This document shows, piece by piece, positions 10,553 through 23,030 of a stretch of DNA of 64,000 nt. The DNA is from Caenorhabditis elegans (taxonomy: Eukaryota; Nematoda; Chromadorea; Rhabditida; Rhabditidae): the NCBI RefSeq assembly GCF_000002985.6, contig NC_003282.8, forward strand, positions 2,666,001 through 2,730,000. The letters are read 5' to 3'. A model generated the notes under the pieces. The model was not told where the DNA came from, ran no database searches, and worked only from the letters and a program-made list of their open reading frames with translations. How positions within the stretch are numbered: the first letter of the stretch is position 1; each line of letters begins with the position of its first letter. The translations under genes and the position numbers were made by a program.

Positions 10553-12071
10553 ATGCCTCGTTCTCCGTGAGTTTTTCATATTTTTTCAAGATTTTTTGCA
10601 ATTAAAATATTCTTTTTTCAGTAACAAATATGATCGAGACCGCCGTGACCGCGATCGGGACCGCCATCGATCGAATAAAGATCATTCAAGTGTAAATTGA
10701 AGTTTTTAAACTTTAAAAATATTTATTCTTGTTCAGGACGTCGCCAGAATGAAGGAAAAGATGCGGAGCACACTGGAGAGTGCGAGAAAATCCGATGCTC
10801 CCTCCACGTCATCGGATTTTTCGAGAAAACCGCAAAAAGTCGAGGAACTGACGCCGGCCGAGCATTTGGCCAGGACACGGGCTATCGAGGAGATTGAGGA
10901 GGCCGGTTTTCAGCCAGGAAGCTTCAGATCCGGCTCAGCGGCAAAGAAAGTACGGGATTTATCGATTTTTTTGCGCGTGGAAGTTATTTTTTAAACATTT
11001 TTCCAGGATCAAAAAACGAAAAAGGACAATTCTCACGACTCGGCAATCTTCGGACCAGCGTGGAAAAGTGCAGAGCAGAGAAAAGTCATCGATAAGGTGG
11101 GGAAATTGTGGAATTCATCGAATATTTGTTTTAAAAAAATCCGAATTTTCAGAAGCAATCCGACATTTCCACCATCACATTGCCCTCGGCTCCGGCTCCG
11201 CCGGCAAATGCGATGGCTCCGATGGTCCCAAGTCATGTTAGTAATGGAAAATCGTGATTTTCTGTTGGAAATTGCTCGAAAATTTCGAAATCCCGCTGAA
11301 AAATCGATTATTCAGCGCGGGAATTCAATTTTTCGTAAAACAAACAACGACGCTCCGAAATCCCGCGTGTTGTTTAGCATCGAGTTATTAAGACAAATCT
11401 GTTTAAATACCTGATTTTTCGTGGAAAAACTGGATTTTTTCGGAGTTTTCGGTGAAAAAATCGATGATTTTTTAAATTTTGGATACAAAATTTTTATTTG
11501 AAAATCTCAAAATTTACAGCCAAAATTCAAAAAGTTTCAGAGAAATTTTAAATTTTCACCTAGAAATTCGTAATTTCGAACATTTTTCATTTGAAAAAAT
11601 TTGGAATTTGCAGTAAAAAAGCAGATTTTTTAAGCAAAAATTTCAAAATTTTAAATAAAAATAGGAATTTTGAGCATTTTTTTAAAGTCACATTTTTTGG
11701 GTCAAAATAGCCAAAAATTCTGAAATTCTGTCAATAAAACTGATTTTTTCTAGAAAATTTCGAATTTTTATCTAAAAATTCGGAATTTTGAGCATTTTTC
11801 ATTTTAAAAAATCAACTTTTTGCTCAAAAACCGATTTTCTTTAGAAAAATTTCACAACGACACTCCGAAATCCCGCCATCGCGTGCTGTTTAGCGGAGGA
11901 GTTTTTTGGCGGGAATTCAAAATTTAAACAATTTTTTTTTCGAGTTTTCGTGATTTAAAAGCTAAAATCAAAATTTTTCAGATGTACTCGGAGCACAGCG
12001 CCACACGAAAAGCCGACTGGAAAGTCTACTGGACAACGCTACGCCATCAACTTTTGGCTGAAAATTATTGA
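10553..12071 (+). CDS. RSRC1/SRrp53-like small nuclear protein (186 aa)
   Basis: Exons: 10553-10566, 10622-10691, 10737-10949, 11007-11096, 11153-11236, 11982-12071, all in frame, ending TGA. An RD/RH dipeptide stretch (YDRDRRDRDRDRHR) occupies residues 8-21. Residues ~58-80 contain LTPAEHLARTRAIEEIEEAG then FQPGSFRSGSAAKK, which resembles human RSRC1 around its TVEEQLALVKRVKEIEAIE segment. The C-terminus (ATRKADWKVYWTTLRHQLL) resembles the end of RSRC1, where a Trp-containing helix is conserved. RSRC1/SRrp53 helps second-step splicing and alternative splice-site choice. This protein is shorter and has almost no RS dipeptides. The family assignment is from remembered similarity; the gene model is strong. 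Intron 5 carries two copies of the ACGATGCTCCG-type repeat core. Confidence 0.72.
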
Positions 12072-14173
12072 TTTTCCTGTATTTTATTCGTTTTTTTTTC
12101 TGTAAATTCACCCTAAAAATAATTCCGATTTCGACATCATTATTAAACGTTTATTTATTTTTTTTCCATGTAAAATAGGTGAAAAATGGAATTTTTACAC
12201 CGAAAAAATCGGTGAAAAATCGGTGAAAACGAAGAAATTTAAGTGAAAATCTTTAAGTTTTTGGCGGGGGTAGGGGGAGCAGCAGCACACATCCAGTAGC
12301 AGTAATAATACAAATAATGGAGAAGAAGAAGAAGAAGCACTTTTAGATTTTTTGGGGGTATTACACGATTTGTTGGAAAAAAAATGCCATCGAACGAGGT
12401 GGTGGAGAGGGAGAGATTAAAATGAGAAAAAAAAATGATTAAAATGTACAAATAGTAGTTGTGCAAGAAGAATTAATTGTGTGTATATGTGTGGAGATAA
12501 ATTACAGAACATATTATAAAAAAGATTGGAGAATTTTAGGCGGATATTTGAAAATTTTTGCAAAAACTTGGATTTTTATTTCGAAAATTCAGAAAAATTG
12601 CGTGGTTCCAGTGGAAAAATTGTTTTTTTTTCATGTTTTTTGGGTAAAAATCATCATTTTACACAAAAAAAAATGGTTTTTTTTAAAAGAAAATTTCATT
12701 TCTTTTTTTTCAAGTCGAAAAAAAAACAATTATTTCCGAAAAATCAAATTTCGCGCGAATTTCTCTTAGGTTTTTCAAGAAAATAATTTTTAATTTTAGC
12801 CTATTTTCAAAAATTTCATAAAAGTCAAATGTTTTCCAAAAGAAAAAATTGAAAAAAATCGTAAAATCGCTTCAGGATTTTTTGAATTTTTTTTTTTCGA
12901 AAAATTCGAGTTTCGCGCTATTTTTTTTCGAAAAAAACATGAAATTTGTAACAAATTCCAGCCTATTTTAAAAAAATTTCAGAAAAATCAACTAATTTTC
13001 CAAAAAAAAATTTTTCGCAAAAAATGTTTTTCAATTTTTTTTTTGAAATTTTTCAAAAAATTCAATTTTCGCGCCGAAATTTTTCAAATAAGAAATTCGA
13101 AAATTTCGCTGTAAAATTTAAAAATAAAAACTCTGAATTTTCAAAATAAATTTTTCAAAAAAAAAATTGAAAATTCCCCATTTTTTCAAAAAATTCAAAT
13201 TTCGCGCCAAAATTTTTTCCCGCACAAAAATTGTGGTTTTTTTCAAGATTATTATGCAATTATGTGATTCAAACGGGTTCGAATTTTGGATGAAAAAAGG
13301 CACAAAAGGTGACGAAAAAGTGATAAAACAAAGTGGGGGGCGGGGCGAGGGTACTGTAGTTTGGGGGGGGGGGAGCTTGCGGGATTACACGTGGCGGAAA
13401 ATACGAAATCTTAGCGGAACGAGGGGATTCAATAATTGGTTTGTTTCAGAAATTTGCGAAAAAAAATCAAATTTTCAGAAAAAAAGATTCAAAATCTGAA
13501 AAAATCCAGAAATTTTTAAAGGTGCATACGGATTAACAATAGTTACGCAATAAACTGTAAATGCAGTATATTTGGATAAACTGTACAGAAAAAATGGGGG
13601 TGAGGAACATTGGGGAGTACGGTAAGTGTTCCGGGGGTACTGTAGGTGGGAAAATTTTAGGGAAAATTGCATTTTTGAAAAAAAAAATTGTAAAATTCTG
13701 CCTGAAAATTCGCATTTTTCGCAAAAAAATCACAAATTTTAGCTCAAAATCGAGAAAATATGGAATTTTCAGTCAAAAAATCTGACTTTTCGGCAAATAT
13801 TTTCGAATTTCACGTAGAAATTTGCAATTTCGAGGAGCATTTTTGGCTCAAAATGGAAAAAAAATTGGGAAATTTCTTTCAAAATTCATATATTTTTCAG
13901 CGAAATTTTGAGAAATTTCAGCCTAAAATTGAATTTTTTTGACATTTTTCGAAAAAATTGCAATTTCTGCTTAAAATTGTCAAATTAATTTTATTTTAAA
14001 AGCTAAAAACTGGAATTTTCAGTCAAAACTCTGTATTTTTCGGCGAAATTTTTAAACTTTATCTCAAAACTCAGCCTTTTTCATGTTTTTAAAAATTTTT
14101 CGCCTTCAAAAAAAAACTCCAATCACCTACAGTACCCCGAGAGCCCTAATTTTTGTTCAATTCAAAAAAAAAT
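12072..14173. other. Intergenic DNA, AT-rich with G-rich tracts
   Basis: The 3' flanks of two convergent genes meet here. There is a GAA microsatellite near 12318-12338 and long A/T homopolymers at 12600-13200. A G-rich patch at 13335-13373 includes an 11-G run (13363-13373). GGGTACTGTAGGTGGG-type sequence near 13635 is mirrored in inverted form near 14125 (CACCTACAGTACCCC), which would pair into a ~490-bp stem-loop. I see no credible exon; the 60-110-codon frames here are Lys/Phe/Ile-rich noise. Confidence 0.6.
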
Positions 14174-17100
14174 TCAGCGATTTTGTGCAATAAGTGATCG
14201 TATTTCAAGGGGATTTGGCTGCTGTGAGCTTCCTCCTCCTGGAGCAGAAGCTTGTGATGCTCCACCACCAGCTCCACCCTGAAGCTTAAATGTCGTCGCA
14301 GGTATCATCATGTTCAAGTTGTTCGAGTTGGGCGATTGCATTGAACCGTTCAATATCATCTACAATACGATCAAAATGAGCGTGGCGAAATGATGACGTG
14401 GCTGATGATGTGGCAGCGGCAGATGTGGCAGATGTGGTGGATGTGGTCTGTTTATTGATTTATTGATTTTTTTTCTCGTGATTTTTTTTGGATATTGTGT
14501 GGGTGTTTTTTGTTTCAAAATTGGGGCATTTCGACAAAAATTAGAAATTTTTGATTTTTACTGAAGAACAGTTTTTTCGCGAACAAAAAGAAACACAAAA
14601 TTTCAAATTAGAAATTTATAAAAAATGGTTTCTACCGGAAAATATAAGAATTGTGCAAAATTTTAGTTTTTTTTTTGGTTGAAAAACATCCGATTTCGGT
14701 AAATATATTACATTTTTTTGGAATTTGAAATTTTAGATTTATTTGGAAAAAAAATATTTTTTTCTTGAAAACGTTAGAAGAAAAAAAAACGCTGTTTAAA
14801 AAAAATTTTTTTAGATTTTCTCAAAAAACTTTTGATTCGTTAAAAAAACATTCAAGTTTTTCGCGAAAAATTTGTAAAAATTTTGAAAATTGAACAAAAT
14901 CTCTAAATTTCGATTAAGAAATTCAAAATTCAAAATTAAATTAAAGGTGGACTACACGTTGTGGGGAAATTTCTTTAAAACATGCCTATGGTACCACAAT
15001 GGCCAAATATCATAGTAAAAAACATTTTAAAAAAATCTTCTAAATTTTATATGATTTTTTGAAAATTAAAAAAATCTCGAATTGCATCAAATTCCTATTT
15101 GAATTGCTGCCAAAAGTTCGATGTTCGAAAGGAGCGCGCTTGCATTATTTTAACTTTTATTTATCAATTTTTCTTATTTTTGATTGATTTTTCATGTTTT
15201 TTTGTAGTTTTTTATTTGAGATTTAATGAAAAATTCAAGATAAATATAAATTTTTTATTAAAAAGCGGGCGCTAAAGCCTAAATATGTGAAATTGATTAT
15301 TTCTGGCTAAACGTCGTTGGAAAACGTTATTTCTTTGTTATTTACATTTATCTTGAATTTTTCATTAAATTTCCAGTAAAATTACTCGAAAAAAAACATG
15401 AAAAATCAATCAAAAATAAGAAAAATTGATAAATAAAAGTTAAAATTATTTTGCAAGCGCGCTCCATTGAACATCGAACTATTGGCAGCAATTCAATTAG
15501 AAATTTAATGCAATTCGAGATTTTTTCAATTTTCAAAAAATCATATAAAATTTAGAAATTTTTTTTTTGAATTTTTTTATCATGATATTCGGTCATTGTA
15601 GTACCATAGGCATGTTTTAAAGCAATTTTCCCATTGGGCTCCCACTCCACCTTTAAATATTACTAGTTTTGCAAAACTCCAAATATAATTCAAAACTGCT
15701 ATCAATTCATCTCAAAAATTTCAAAATTCTGGAATTTTATAATAATTATCAAGTATCCAATTTTTTAAGGTTGTTTTAATATGTTCAACATGTGAAATAT
15801 TTTTTAAAAATTTTAAAAATTTACATTCAAAGCCCCAACACCACTGAACAACAGTAACCCAATAAAAAGCAGGGTAACGGTTTAAAGGCGCATGCCCCCC
15901 AAAAAGCCAGTAGTACAATATTGAACAGCCACACAATATTCAAAAAAAAGAGGAAAAATCAATATATACTATCACACCACAAATAATATCCAGCACAAAC
16001 CATCACATTCATAATCATCAGCCAACAATATTAATTTTTCAATAATTTTTTTTCCGAAAGATTACTATCAATTGTTATTTATAATTGCATTAAATCGTAT
16101 GTTTTGAAAATCACGGGTTTCTGGCTCGACCTGTTGTGACTTGGCCTCAGTAGAGGTCCGCCGCCCCAACTTTGCGGATTATAATTATCGGCAAGAATTG
16201 CCCACAATCCAGAGATAACCGGTAATTTACTCTCACAATTCCGTCTGTTCGTTCTTTAATAATCATTCCACCATTTAAATTAATTAAATTAAATAATTCT
16301 CATTTGAATTTGCCGCCAAGGATGCAAGCGCGCGCCATTGTACACATCGGAGTGTCGTAGCGCGCGCTGTTTATTCCCTTGCTCATATTAATTACTGGCC
16401 TAAAATGTGGCCACTCTTCACTTCACTCTTCGTGCCCCTTCGTCACTGGCTGCCCGTCGCCGTTCTTTCTCCCAAATATTCACTAAATATTCTCTACGTT
16501 TTTGCCTTGTTTATCCCAGCATAAAGCTGCCCTGCTCAATAAACTTGGATTTTCGTCAAACTGTGTACTGTTATTAGCACCGCTCATCAATTCTCCCGTT
16601 CCGTCCGTCGTCTTCTTGTCACTTCGAGGCTCTGGCTGCCATCTCGGACCGGAGTGTCAACACGACCCCCTCTCTCGAAAATTTTGGAAAATGGCGCGAA
16701 AAAATATTTGAAATCGCAAGAGGAATTTTCACGCAGCGCGTTGAAATAGTGTATGTATTTGCGCGTGACGGTGTTTGCACAAAATACGCCGAGGGGTCGA
16801 GCCAGAAACTCATGAAAATAATAATAGATTCCTTGAAGTGCTCACGAATAAACAAGTTAGTAGTATAGGTATTTAAATTTGCAAATTCTAACAAAAAAAC
16901 ATTAATTTTAATCACAATTGAAGCAATATCACAGATTCGCGAAAAGAGTTTTAATATTAATATTTTATAAAGTTTCATGGTATCGGTATCAAATTGATAA
17001 ATTCCTACCTGATTTGGATACATATTATGTGCATTTCCCATCAAATTAAGCTGTTGGCGACCAGCGCCACCTTGTTGTTGATCTTCGACTTTGTGTTGGC

Positions 17101-20100
17101 ATTTCTGCGGAAAATTTTAGTTTTATTAAAATAGTTTAAACGTGATATTGGGGGCTTAATTAATTTTGGCAATTGATTCCGAAAAGGTATTTAATAGGTA
17201 GGATATTTGTTTGAATGTTTTTAATCGAAACTCGAATTTTATTATACATTTTCCATTTTTGTCGTTTTTATTATAATTTACTATATATAAAGCGCTTATT
17301 CCGTTTGTTCCATAGTTTGTAGTCTATGTAGTCTTTGTAGTCTGTGACGTCACACCCAAAGTCACTGAGAATTGTGGGCGGGGTGTGTCATCCTTCGTGG
17401 TGAGACCCGTCGTGGTAAGACCCATCGTGGCGAGACCCACCGTGGTAAGACCCAAAATTTTGGCGGGAAATTCAAATTTTTAGTGAAAAATATTTTGGCG
17501 GGAAATTCAAAATTTTAGTGAAAAACTTTTGGCGGGAAATTCAAATTTTATGAGAAAAATATTTTGGCGGGAAATTTGAAGTTTCTGAAAAAAAATATTT
17601 TGGAGGGAAATTTAAACTTTCTGAAAATTCTAAAATTCTGGAATGTTCCAGAACTTTCTAGAAAAATCGGGAAAAGGCTGCAATGTTCTAAATCGTTCTA
17701 GAAAATTCAAGAATTGTCTGAAATGTTCCAGAACCTTCTAGAAAATTCGACAAAACTCTGGAATGATCTTCTGGAAAAGTCTAGAAGTTCGTGGAGCGTT
17801 CTAAAATTTTCTGAAATTTCTAGAATCTATTTAAAAGAGAAAAAGTTGTATAAATGCCATGAACTTAAAAATGTAAAAAAATGACGTTTGCCAAAAACTT
17901 TCGGAAGGAACGTGGAAAAGTTTCATATGATCATATGACATGAAGAACGTCTAGAAACGTTCAAGAAGTTCAGAAGTTCCAAGAAACTAGAGTTTTTAAA
18001 GTTGTAACTCTTGAACACTTAGTCATATAATATTCATGATTGTACGGAAAAGGATTCCACTAATTTCCCGTATAATAGTTTATTGATAAATAGATAAGAA
18101 TATAAAGATTAAGGGATCAGAAAAGGGTAGAAGGATTGGGGGACGGTTGGTTACATCTGGACGGTGGCGTTGATATAACACTTGCTTGAACCAAGTTATA
18201 TGCACAGAATAGCGTCTTATATACCATTCATACAAATCGAATTATGCTAATGTTGGGGGCGAAGGTGGTAATGTGATGGGAACGACGGGAATATTGTTTC
18301 CCTATGACTAATAGAAGATCAGAAATCATAATCAAAGAGCAAGCGATTTGACAGCTTTATAAACATCTGGAAAACTGTGAAAAAAACGTCCCATCTGCAG
18401 AGAAACGCTTAAAATTTCTAGAATTTCATCTTAATTTCGAGTAAGCCAGTCGGAGCACGCGCTTTAGCGCGTGCGAACGGCTGGTATATATATATATAGT
18501 TTTTAATAAATATATATTTTTTAATCAGTCGGCTTTCATCATACACAGATTTTTGCCTTAAAATTCGGAAAAAGTTTTTCTCCAGCCATTTCAGTTTTAT
18601 TTTCTGATTTACTCAAGCTTACAGCAGAAGCAACTTGAAATTATCGAATTATTTTTTTGAAGGAATAGTAAGGATTTTCTGAACAATTATTTTTTAATCA
18701 GTTTAAATCACGATTGTTTCGTTTTCTTTCTCCAAATCTAAACCATTATTACCTCCTCATGCTTCTTCTTCTCCTCATGTTTATGGAATCTACGTGCACA
18801 CGTCAAACAACTATACGGTTTATCAGCCGAATGTGTTCGTTCATGTTTTGCCAAGTGATCCGATCGAGAGAATGATCGGAGACAAGTTCGACACTGAAAT
18901 AGTCGTTGTCCCGTATGTATTCTCATGTGTCGCTGTAAATGATCATTCCGACAGAAACGTTTTTGACAATCCGGACGGGGGCACACGAATGGACGTTCTT
19001 TTGGCATTCCCTGCAACAATGAAATTCGGTGAAAATTAATTAGGAAAAGTACATTTTTACAAGTTTTCCATAGTTTTATACTTTTCCGGCAATTTCTTCA
19101 GAAAGTTTCTTAAATTGTGGGCATTGACAAAAATTCACAAATTTTTCTTTTAATTTTTTAAAATTTTTTGTCTGAATTTGGCAAATATAAACCATTTTTC
19201 GAGTTTTCTTCTATTTTTTTTTCTTCATAATTTCGAGCCAAAATTTACGTTAAAAAATTGGTATTTATTTCTTGTTTTCCAACTTTTTTCTCAAAAAAAA
19301 AAGCCGAAATTTCTCGGAAATTTGACAATTTTTGGAACTTTTTGGCGAATTTGATTAAATTAACATCATTTTCCCGAATTTCGACGCTTTTACAAAATTT
19401 GATATATTTTCCCGAAAATTCAAATTGGATGGTATTCAGACGATCTGCAACAGTTTTTCTTGATTTATTCAGGCAAATGTCAAAAGTTCCCAACTAAATT
19501 TAGACCGTCAATTTTCACAAAGTTTTTGGGGAATTTTGCTCGTTTTTCGCGGAATTTACTTTTCGAGAAGTGAACATATTACAGTTTTTGTATGCGTTTA
19601 TTCGAAAAAATGATGTTTTTTTTTCGAAATTTTTAAAAGATTGGGTACATCTTTAAGTTTTCATCAGGCCTTGACGCACTTTGAACAATTCCCTGCAATG
19701 AAATTCGGGGAAAATTGAACTTTTCAGACAGAAACAGCTTTGAAAACTTTATTACGGTAACACGAAATTCTGGGAATGCGTATTGCACAATATATTTGAC
19801 GCGAAAAATATCGTGTAGGTCTTGTGTCGAAATACGTTTATTTTTGTAAAGTGACACCGCTATTCCATTCTCAATCGTTTCTTCGTATTATTTTCTCATT
19901 ATTTGCTTATTTTATATCGATAAATAAATTGAGTTCAAAAATCGATACCAGCGCTACAGTAGTCATTTAAAGAGTTACTGTAGTTTTCGTTACGAGATAT
20001 TTTGCGCGTCAGTTACGTCGTGCAATACGCATTCTCACAATTTTGCGTTCTCGTAAAAAATTTTTGGATACTTTTTCTATTTGTTAACTTTTTTTCGATA

Positions 20101-22766
20101 AATGTCACCATTATCAGCTATTTTCTCATGCAATATCGAATTTTGAAGTTTGAATTTTTTTTTCCCAATTTTCCAAGAAAATTGTGATTTTCACGAAAAA
20201 CTTACGCTCAAAACATGATTTTTTAGATCTTTCTATTGAAAATTTGTTAGAGCCAAATGGCAAAATAATTCATAATTCGTATCTGTTGATTTTTCGCGGA
20301 ATTTTCAGCGAATATTGAACATTCAATATATCCTTTAAAGTTTTTAGCTTTTTTGAGGATTTAGAAATTTTTAGGTTTTTCAATAATTTTTTTCGCAGCA
20401 TTTTCAAAATCTGAGTTAATTTTTTAATTTTTCATCGACCCGCTTTTTTTTTCAATTTAGAAGTTTTTTCAAACGATTTTTATGAAATTTGGTCAATTTT
20501 CCCGTCAATTTCCTGACATACATTAGCATCCAAAGCAGGTCGCCTTCCGGGTCCTTGTCCTTTTTTTTTCTTTGTCGACGTAGTAGTAGTAGCTGTTGTG
20601 GATGATGACGATGTTCCATTTGTACCACCACGTGGCGCCTGTTGATTATTACCCAATAGACCACCGCCCCCATTTTGCATTAAATGGTTCTGGTGGCCTT
20701 GGAACAGGTCGAACTGAAACTAATGGGACACACGTTAGACACGTATTTCTTCACAAGTTTTAAAAAAATCTAGGAAATTTGCAATTTTTAAAGCAAATTT
20801 TCACAGAAAAATTTACGTATTTCTCGAGATTTTCTCGAACTGTAATTTACAAAAAATAAAAATTCTCGAGAAATACGTAAATTTTCATAAATTTGCATAT
20901 TTTTGAAAACAAAAAATTTTTGAACAAAAAATTCTGAAGAAACTTATTCGAGTTTTTTTGTTGAAAAGACACCAACAAAAATTACTTGAAATATTTAAAA
21001 TTATTAATTTTTCACAAATTTTCTCTTAAATTTATTAAAGGGAACTAAAAAAAATATTCGACATTTGGCACTGAAATCTCATGAAAATTGAGAAAATCAT
21101 CACTCGAAAATTCTCTACAAACGTGAGAGAAACTATTACGGTAATAGCACCAAATTCTGAGAATGCGTATTGCGCAACATATTCAACGTGCAGCATATCT
21201 CGTAGCGAAAACTATTATTTAAATGACTACTGTAGCGCGCTGTTGTGTCGATTTACGGGCTCGATTTTCGAAATGAATTAACCTATTATTCTCTCGTATT
21301 TTGCTTAATTTCAATGTTCGATCGATAAATAAATTATTCCATTTCATTTCGAAAATCGAGCCCGTAAATCGACACAACAGCGCGCTACAGTAGTCATTTA
21401 AATAATAGTTCTCGCTACGAGATATTCTGCACGACGTTGAATATGTTGCGCAATACGCATTCTCAGAATTTGGTGCTATTACCGTAATAGTTTCTCTCTC
21501 ACGTTTGTAGAAATTTTCGAGTGATTTTCTCAATTTTTAGTGAGATTTCAGTGCCAAATGTCGAATATTTTTTCTACTTCCCTTTAATAAATTTAAGAGA
21601 AAATTCATGAAAAATTAAAAATTTTAAATATTTCAAGTAATTTTTGGTTGGTGTCTTTTCAGCAAAACTCGAATAAGTTTCTTCAGAATTTTTTGTTCAA
21701 AAATTTTGTTTTCAAAAATATGCAATTTATGAAAAAATTTACGTATTTTTCGAGAATTTCTTTTTTTGTAAATCACCAATTTTTACATATTTTAGAATCT
21801 TTACAAAAAGCGAATTTCATTCTTTTTTAAGAGTTTAGTTGTTACCTTTTGTTGTCCATTTAAGAGAATACTCGAATCAAAAGATCCATTATCATGTTGA
21901 TTATTATATGCAGATGATATGATTCGATTTATTAATTGTGCATGCTGATTTTGATGGGGATGGGGGGCTTGTTGTTGCTGCTGTTGTTGTTGTTGTTGCA
22001 TGTGTTGGGACGACGACTGCTGAAAAATCAATAAATTGGTGGCCTAACTTTTGGTTTTCTAGGCCGCCAAGTGAAAAATAGTACCGCTACAGTTTTGTTG
22101 ATTTATGTTAAGGGAATATTTAATTTGGTGGCCTGATTTTTCCCAAGGCCATCGTGAGAAAACTAGTCCACTTAGCTGAATGTTTAGTTCAAAATTACCA
22201 ACTTTTTCATTTGGTGGCCTAAAAACCCAAAAACTAGGTCATCGAATTCGTCAAGCGATCTAGTTTTTTTTTTCACTTCAGGATAAATCCAGTGATTTTT
22301 CACTTGGCCACCGCCTAGAAAACCAATACTTAGGCCACATTTTCTCAAAAACAATTTCTGTGATAATTTTACATAAAGTTTGACCACCTAAAAATATCGA
22401 TGGCCTAACTTTTGTGATTTCTAGGCCACCAAATGAATCAGTAAGTCCCCGGCTATTTCGAACTCAAATTTTCCAAATAACCGGGGGGACTAGTTTTTTC
22501 ACATGGTGGCATAGAAAATCAAAAGTTAGGCTACCACTTTTTTTAGATCTCAATTTTGTGAAGATTTTTCGCTGCAATGTTTTACGAAATTTCACGCGAT
22601 TTTCTGATACGGTGGCCTAGAAAAAAGTTAGGCCACCAATAATTTTGTCAGAAAAAATCGATTTTTTTTGGGCAATTTTTCTACAAATTTCTACAAAATT
22701 CAACAATAATTTTACCCCTCCAAACGAAGTCTGCGGTTCAGACTGCGTATGAATCATTCGATTCAT
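14174..22766 (-). CDS. EGR-like three-finger C2H2 transcription factor (318 aa)
   Basis: Minus exons: 22766-22716 (first exon runs from an acceptor at 22808), 22019-21846, 20713-20522, 19010-18753, 17104-17009, 14359-14174; all junctions are phase 0. The N-terminal part is low-complexity: a 10-Gln run (residues 25-34), then Asn/Gly/Ser/Thr and a [11 protein letters not shown] basic patch (~125-135). Three tandem fingers follow. Residues 149-171 form C-x4-C-x12-H-x3-H and 179-199 form C-x2-C-x12-H-x3-H. Finger 3 at 207-229 is C-x2-C-x12-H, completed by Cys227 (C2HC) or His229 from the next exon. The pattern, with RIHTGQ and FSRSDHL linkers, resembles EGR/KLF fingers that bind GC-rich DNA. The C-terminus is Gly/Ser/Gln-rich. 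The start is the first ATG after the 22808 acceptor, about 220 bp downstream of the DDX54 stop, suggesting an SL2-type downstream operon gene. Confidence 0.85.
14941..15657. mobile_element. Foldback (MITE-like) element in last intron of the zinc-finger gene
   Basis: Ends are TTAAAGGTGGACTACACG on the left and its inverted partner (CTCCCACTCCACCTTTAA) on the right. Arms of about 310 bp pair throughout (for example TATGGTACCACAATGGCC against GTCATTGTAGTACCATA), leaving a loop at about 15255-15340. TTAA flanks both ends, as in TTAA-target elements, though this could be part of the repeat itself. A truncated relative lies at 43031-43500. Confidence 0.75.
16117..16809. mobile_element. Candidate DNA element with 15-bp terminal inverted repeats
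   Basis: GTTTCTGGCTCGACC at 16117-16131 is exactly inverted at 16795-16809, enclosing 693 bp. Inside is a GC-richer island with GCAAGCGCGCGCCATTG, GTAGCGCGCGCTG, an AATAAA (16539) and CCATCTCGGACCGG. The interior lacks a coding frame. It sits in the last intron of the zinc-finger gene, on the opposite strand sense. It could be a MITE carrying an older solo-LTR-like piece; I could not define a target duplication. Confidence 0.45.
17284..18492 (+). mobile_element. Helitron-like non-autonomous element, copy 1 (candidate)
   Basis: The 5' part carries ATTCCGTTTGTTCC, TAGTTTGTAGTC and GACGTCA. Then come repeated GTGGTAAGACCC/GTGAGACCC boxes, TTTTGGCGGGAAATTCAA boxes and GTTCTAGAA boxes. It ends with the hairpin GCACGCGC-TTTA-GCGCGTGC followed by GAACGGCTGG then T. 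A terminal hairpin followed by CTRR and a host T is the Helitron 3' signature. A second copy in the opposite orientation is at 28683-29640. No Rep/helicase coding sequence is present, so it would be non-autonomous. The 5' boundary is not certain. Confidence 0.45.
19725..20060. repeat. Diverged copy of the 21-kb palindrome family
   Basis: The stretch ATGCGTATTGCACAAT and its inverted partner GTGCAATACGCATTCTC (near 20035), with CTACAGTAGTCATTTAAA between them, match the inner part of the palindrome at 20846-21773. Pairing is imperfect, so this is an older copy. It lies in the intron between the linker exon and the zinc-finger exon. Confidence 0.6.
20846..21773. repeat. Long near-perfect palindrome (arms ~430 bp)
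   Basis: The left arm (20846-21277) is matched in inverted order by 21345-21773, with a ~68-bp loop. Examples are TACGGTAATAGCACCAAATT against AATTTGGTGCTATTACCGTA, and CTCGATTTTCGAAATGAA against TTCATTTCGAAAATCGAG. It lies in an intron of the zinc-finger gene, so its transcript would form a ~430-bp duplex. The open frames of 66 and 104 codons in it are the same sequence read on the two strands. Confidence 0.9.
22020..22715. repeat. Diverged copies of the GTGGCCTA palindromic repeat in intron 1
   Basis: The first intron of the zinc-finger gene contains several GGTGGCCTAACTTTTG / CTAGGCCACCAA pieces (about 22035, 22120, 22205, 22300, 22395, 22500, 22610) in both orientations. They belong to the family that is dense at 38-57 kb but are more diverged here. 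Confidence 0.7.
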
Positions 22767-23030
22767 CGTCGTCGTCAGTCGATGATTGCCGTTGTCGATT
22801 CGATGAATCTGGAAAGAAATTGGGGTGAAAATGAGTAAAAATTTTCAAAAATAAAGGTATAAAAACTGCAAAAATTACAGTAAAATCGGGGGAAAAATTA
22901 GGGGAAATAAAATTATTTCTAACAATTTTATCAAAAAAATTTGAAAATTAATTAACAATTTTAACGAATAACGAATAAAGAAAAAATCAACAAAAACTTC
23001 CAAAAAATAACAAAAAAAAAAATCAAAAAA

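Noticed and set aside
21081..21533. Two similar peptides of 66 and 104 codons
   Set aside because: They are the two arms of a palindrome encoding the same sequence on opposite strands; no codon constraint is visible.
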